Source: Terriglobus sp. (GTDB lineage: Bacteria; Acidobacteriota; Terriglobia; Terriglobales; Acidobacteriaceae). From it: a stretch of 5,836 bases of DNA. The stretch covers positions 1-5,836 of the forward strand of contig JAHFTZ010000175.1 in assembly GCA_023265355.1 (NCBI GenBank). Reading direction: 5' to 3'. The position numbers and the translations under genes were made by a program. The notes beneath the pieces are model-generated. The model was not told the DNA's origin. It ran no database searches and was given only the letters and a program-made list of their open reading frames with translations. Shown here in pieces: positions 4,419-5,836 of this stretch. Within the stretch, counting starts at the first letter, position 1; every line of letters starts with the position of its first letter.

Positions 4419-5836
4419 TCAGTCAACGGGAGCCTCGGGCCACAAGATACTGCGGACTGCTTTAACATCACCCGCGTCGATAGCATCCTCGAGCGTACGA
4501 GCGAGCGCTGAGAACTCAGCTGCGCGAGGAAGTCCCTCAGCAGGATTGATGTTCGCCGTCTCGCGAATTGGCGCGGAGACAGGCTGCTTCTGTTCAGGCG
4601 TCAACGGCGCAAGTCCATACCAGTGTTCGCGGATCTCGTCATCTGTGAAGACGGTAACACCCATCTCCTTGTTAACGTTCGCCCACTTCATCGCACCGTC
4701 GGCCGGCGACAAGAACTCCGTCTCGTCAGGCTTCACTTCACGTGGCGCCATGCTATACCATTTCTGGCGGATCTCCTCTTCATCGAACACGACGGCGCCT
4801 TGCGTCTTGTTAACCTCGGCCCACGCTTTCGCACCAGCAGAACGTTCCTCTTCGGTTGACGTTTCGATATCGGGCCAATGCACGACGTACTGCACTGGCT
4901 TCGGCAGATAGCCATACGCGATCAAATGATCGACGAGCTTCCGAATGATCGATGGACCAGCGTATCCAGTACGACGACCGTGGATCTGATCCTTCCAGTT
5001 GTCGCGATCCTGACTCGACGCGAGTTCGCCCATCTCCGAGCCCGTCAGGATCCGCTTGGGAATCCCTTTCGTGCCAGCGATCTGTGTGAGGATCGCATCA
5101 GCCTGGTTCGAGAAGTTCGCAACGTCAGAGCCAAGTGCTTCAACCTTCACGCCGCGCGTGCGGAGCATGCGACGGATCTGATGCTGATACTCATCGGCCT
5201 GCGTCTTAAGCGCTGTCTTTTCTTCAGCTGACAGCGTCATGTCCTTGTCGATGTCGAGGTGCAGTCCTTGATTGGCGCGCAGCCAAACGGACTCAGCACC
5301 ACCACCCGTGACCTTATCCAGATCGTCGAGCAAGTTCCACACAGCTTCGAGCGTCGGCTGGCCATACGACTCGTTGTCCAGTAACCCCTCGGCGATGTGA
5401 ATTACACGAGACCAATGGACGGGCTTAGAAAGCTGAGGCGACGATATATCCAGCCGACGAAGTGAGTAGGTCTCAGGGAGACCAAAACGTGGATTCGTTG
5501 CGTCGGTGACGTAGGTTTGTATCGTGGCGTCGACGAAGTCTGGCCCGGTCGACGCATCGATACGAATGCCAGGTCCGCCCCCACCAGAAAATGGTGTGAC
5601 AAACAGCACATCCTGCGGTCCCCGGCCTTTTGGAAGTTCCAGCGACAAATCCTGCCCGCCCTCGCCCGCAACACCAATCAACAGCACCGCGTACGTGCTG
5701 AGTCCGGCCAAGATGTCCACGCGATACAGCATGCCGGCAAGATTGAGACGCGTTGCGAACGTGTCCCAGATCGTTTCGAACGCGGTATCCTTTTCAGGAT
5801 CGTCGTATTCCCAGAGTTGAAACTCGCCGCGCCAGG
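4419..5836 (-). CDS. DUF1073-type portal protein, 5' end outside window
   Basis: The frame is open from the right edge to the TGA at 4421-4419, giving 471 visible residues; the ATG at 5732 is internal, because the frame continues upstream as FETIWDTFATRLNLAG. Segments typical of this portal family as I know it are LSKPVHWSRVIHIAEGLLDN, then the NFSNQADAILTQIAGTKGIP stretch and KRILTGSEMGELASSQDRDN (the 'tGe.a..d..n' region). Portals form the dodecameric ring at one capsid vertex through which DNA is pumped and ejected. The C-terminal part carries two copies of a 30-residue unit (4605-4832). The next gene begins 13 bases after the stop, so the two are co-transcribed; no terminator lies between. 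The family call is firm, from the core and gene order. Confidence 0.87.
   Translation of the reverse strand, partial: WRGEFQLWEYDDPEKDTAFETIWDTFATRLNLAGMLYRVDILAGLSTYAVLLIGVAGEGGQDLSLELPKGRGPQDVLFVTPFSGGGGPGIRIDASTGPDFVDATIQTYVTDATNPRFGLPETYSLRRLDISSPQLSKPVHWSRVIHIAEGLLDNESYGQPTLEAVWNLLDDLDKVTGGGAESVWLRANQGLHLDIDKDMTLSAEEKTALKTQADEYQHQIRRMLRTRGVKVEALGSDVANFSNQADAILTQIAGTKGIPKRILTGSEMGELASSQDRDNWKDQIHGRRTGYAGPSIIRKLVDHLIAYGYLPKPVQYVVHWPDIETSTEEERSAGAKAWAEVNKTQGAVVFDEEEIRQKWYSMAPREVKPDETEFLSPADGAMKWANVNKEMGVTVFTDDEIREHWYGLAPLTPEQKQPVSAPIRETANINPAEGLPRAAEFSALARTLEDAIDAGDVKAVRSILWPEAPVD
4605..4832 (-). repeat. Tandem 46-residue repeat in the portal C-terminal region
   Basis: Two 30-residue units lie at 4743-4832 and 4605-4694, separated by 16 residues, giving a period of 138 bases. 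They share 16 of 30 residues, including W, VNK, G, VF, EIR, WY and the final AP. DUF1073 portals usually have an 'A...A..D..Y...GVL...EVR' segment near the C-terminus; these copies look like a duplication of it. The DNA copies have diverged, so the duplication is not recent. Confidence 0.75.

Noticed and set aside
4406..4486. Upstream start at 4486 for the minor head protein
   Set aside because: It would overlap the portal gene by 68 bases; the ATG at 4405 sits 13 bases after the portal stop and gives a more natural N-terminus.
1..5836. tRNA genes, CRISPR arrays or insertion sequence ends
   Set aside because: No cloverleaf, regularly spaced repeat or terminal inverted repeat was noticed; virtually the whole window is coding on the minus strand.

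Overview
The window is part of the head-assembly operon of a tailed phage or prophage. GC content is high overall (37 of 60 bases at 4681-4740, 41 of 60 at 61-120), and a sigma70-type extended -10 promoter is present. This suggests a proteobacterial host, but nothing in the window fixes the species.

The structural genes all lie on the minus strand and read from right to left. A portal protein of the DUF1073 type (4419-5836) has its start beyond the right edge. It is followed after 13 bases by a Mu gpF-like minor head protein precursor (1748-4405). That gene overlaps by ATGA a DUF2213-type prohead protease with a long scaffold-like tail (1-1751), whose stop lies beyond the left edge. The order portal, minor head protein, protease/scaffold is the usual order of capsid morphogenesis genes. 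The protease gene is open at the left edge and has no stop in the window. Its reading was confirmed codon by codon from the reverse complement.

The most striking part is 1778-2584. It encodes a 269-residue intein inside the conserved HPN/CRC motif at the very C-terminus of the minor head protein, leaving a C-extein of only nine residues. The opposite strand of the same DNA carries a complete gene (1838-2533) for a 231-residue protein with an N-terminal helix-turn-helix and a Vsr/EDxHD-like nuclease domain, the signature of a homing endonuclease. This gene has its own promoter (TTGCTA, 17 bases, TATAAT with extended TG) and ribosome binding site. Promoter, RBS and gene all fit between the two intein borders. 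The two reading frames are in exact codon register, and a conserved-looking intein motif (DLHGDA) lies opposite the nuclease active-site strand (IAVEI). I read this as a two-strand-coded selfish element: one strand makes the protein splice out, the other makes the enzyme that could spread the element.

The minor head protein also carries an AT-richer block (about 3000-4080) with a ParB/sulfiredoxin-like domain and an unrecognised domain. They are bounded by linker motifs of the GGPGSG and RDEKGQWT kinds, and a GGPGSG motif recurs in the protease. This looks like a swappable cargo region carried with the capsid. Smaller points are an in-frame internal start with a strong Shine-Dalgarno for a Nu3-like scaffold in the protease gene, and a 46-residue tandem duplication near the C-terminus of the portal.
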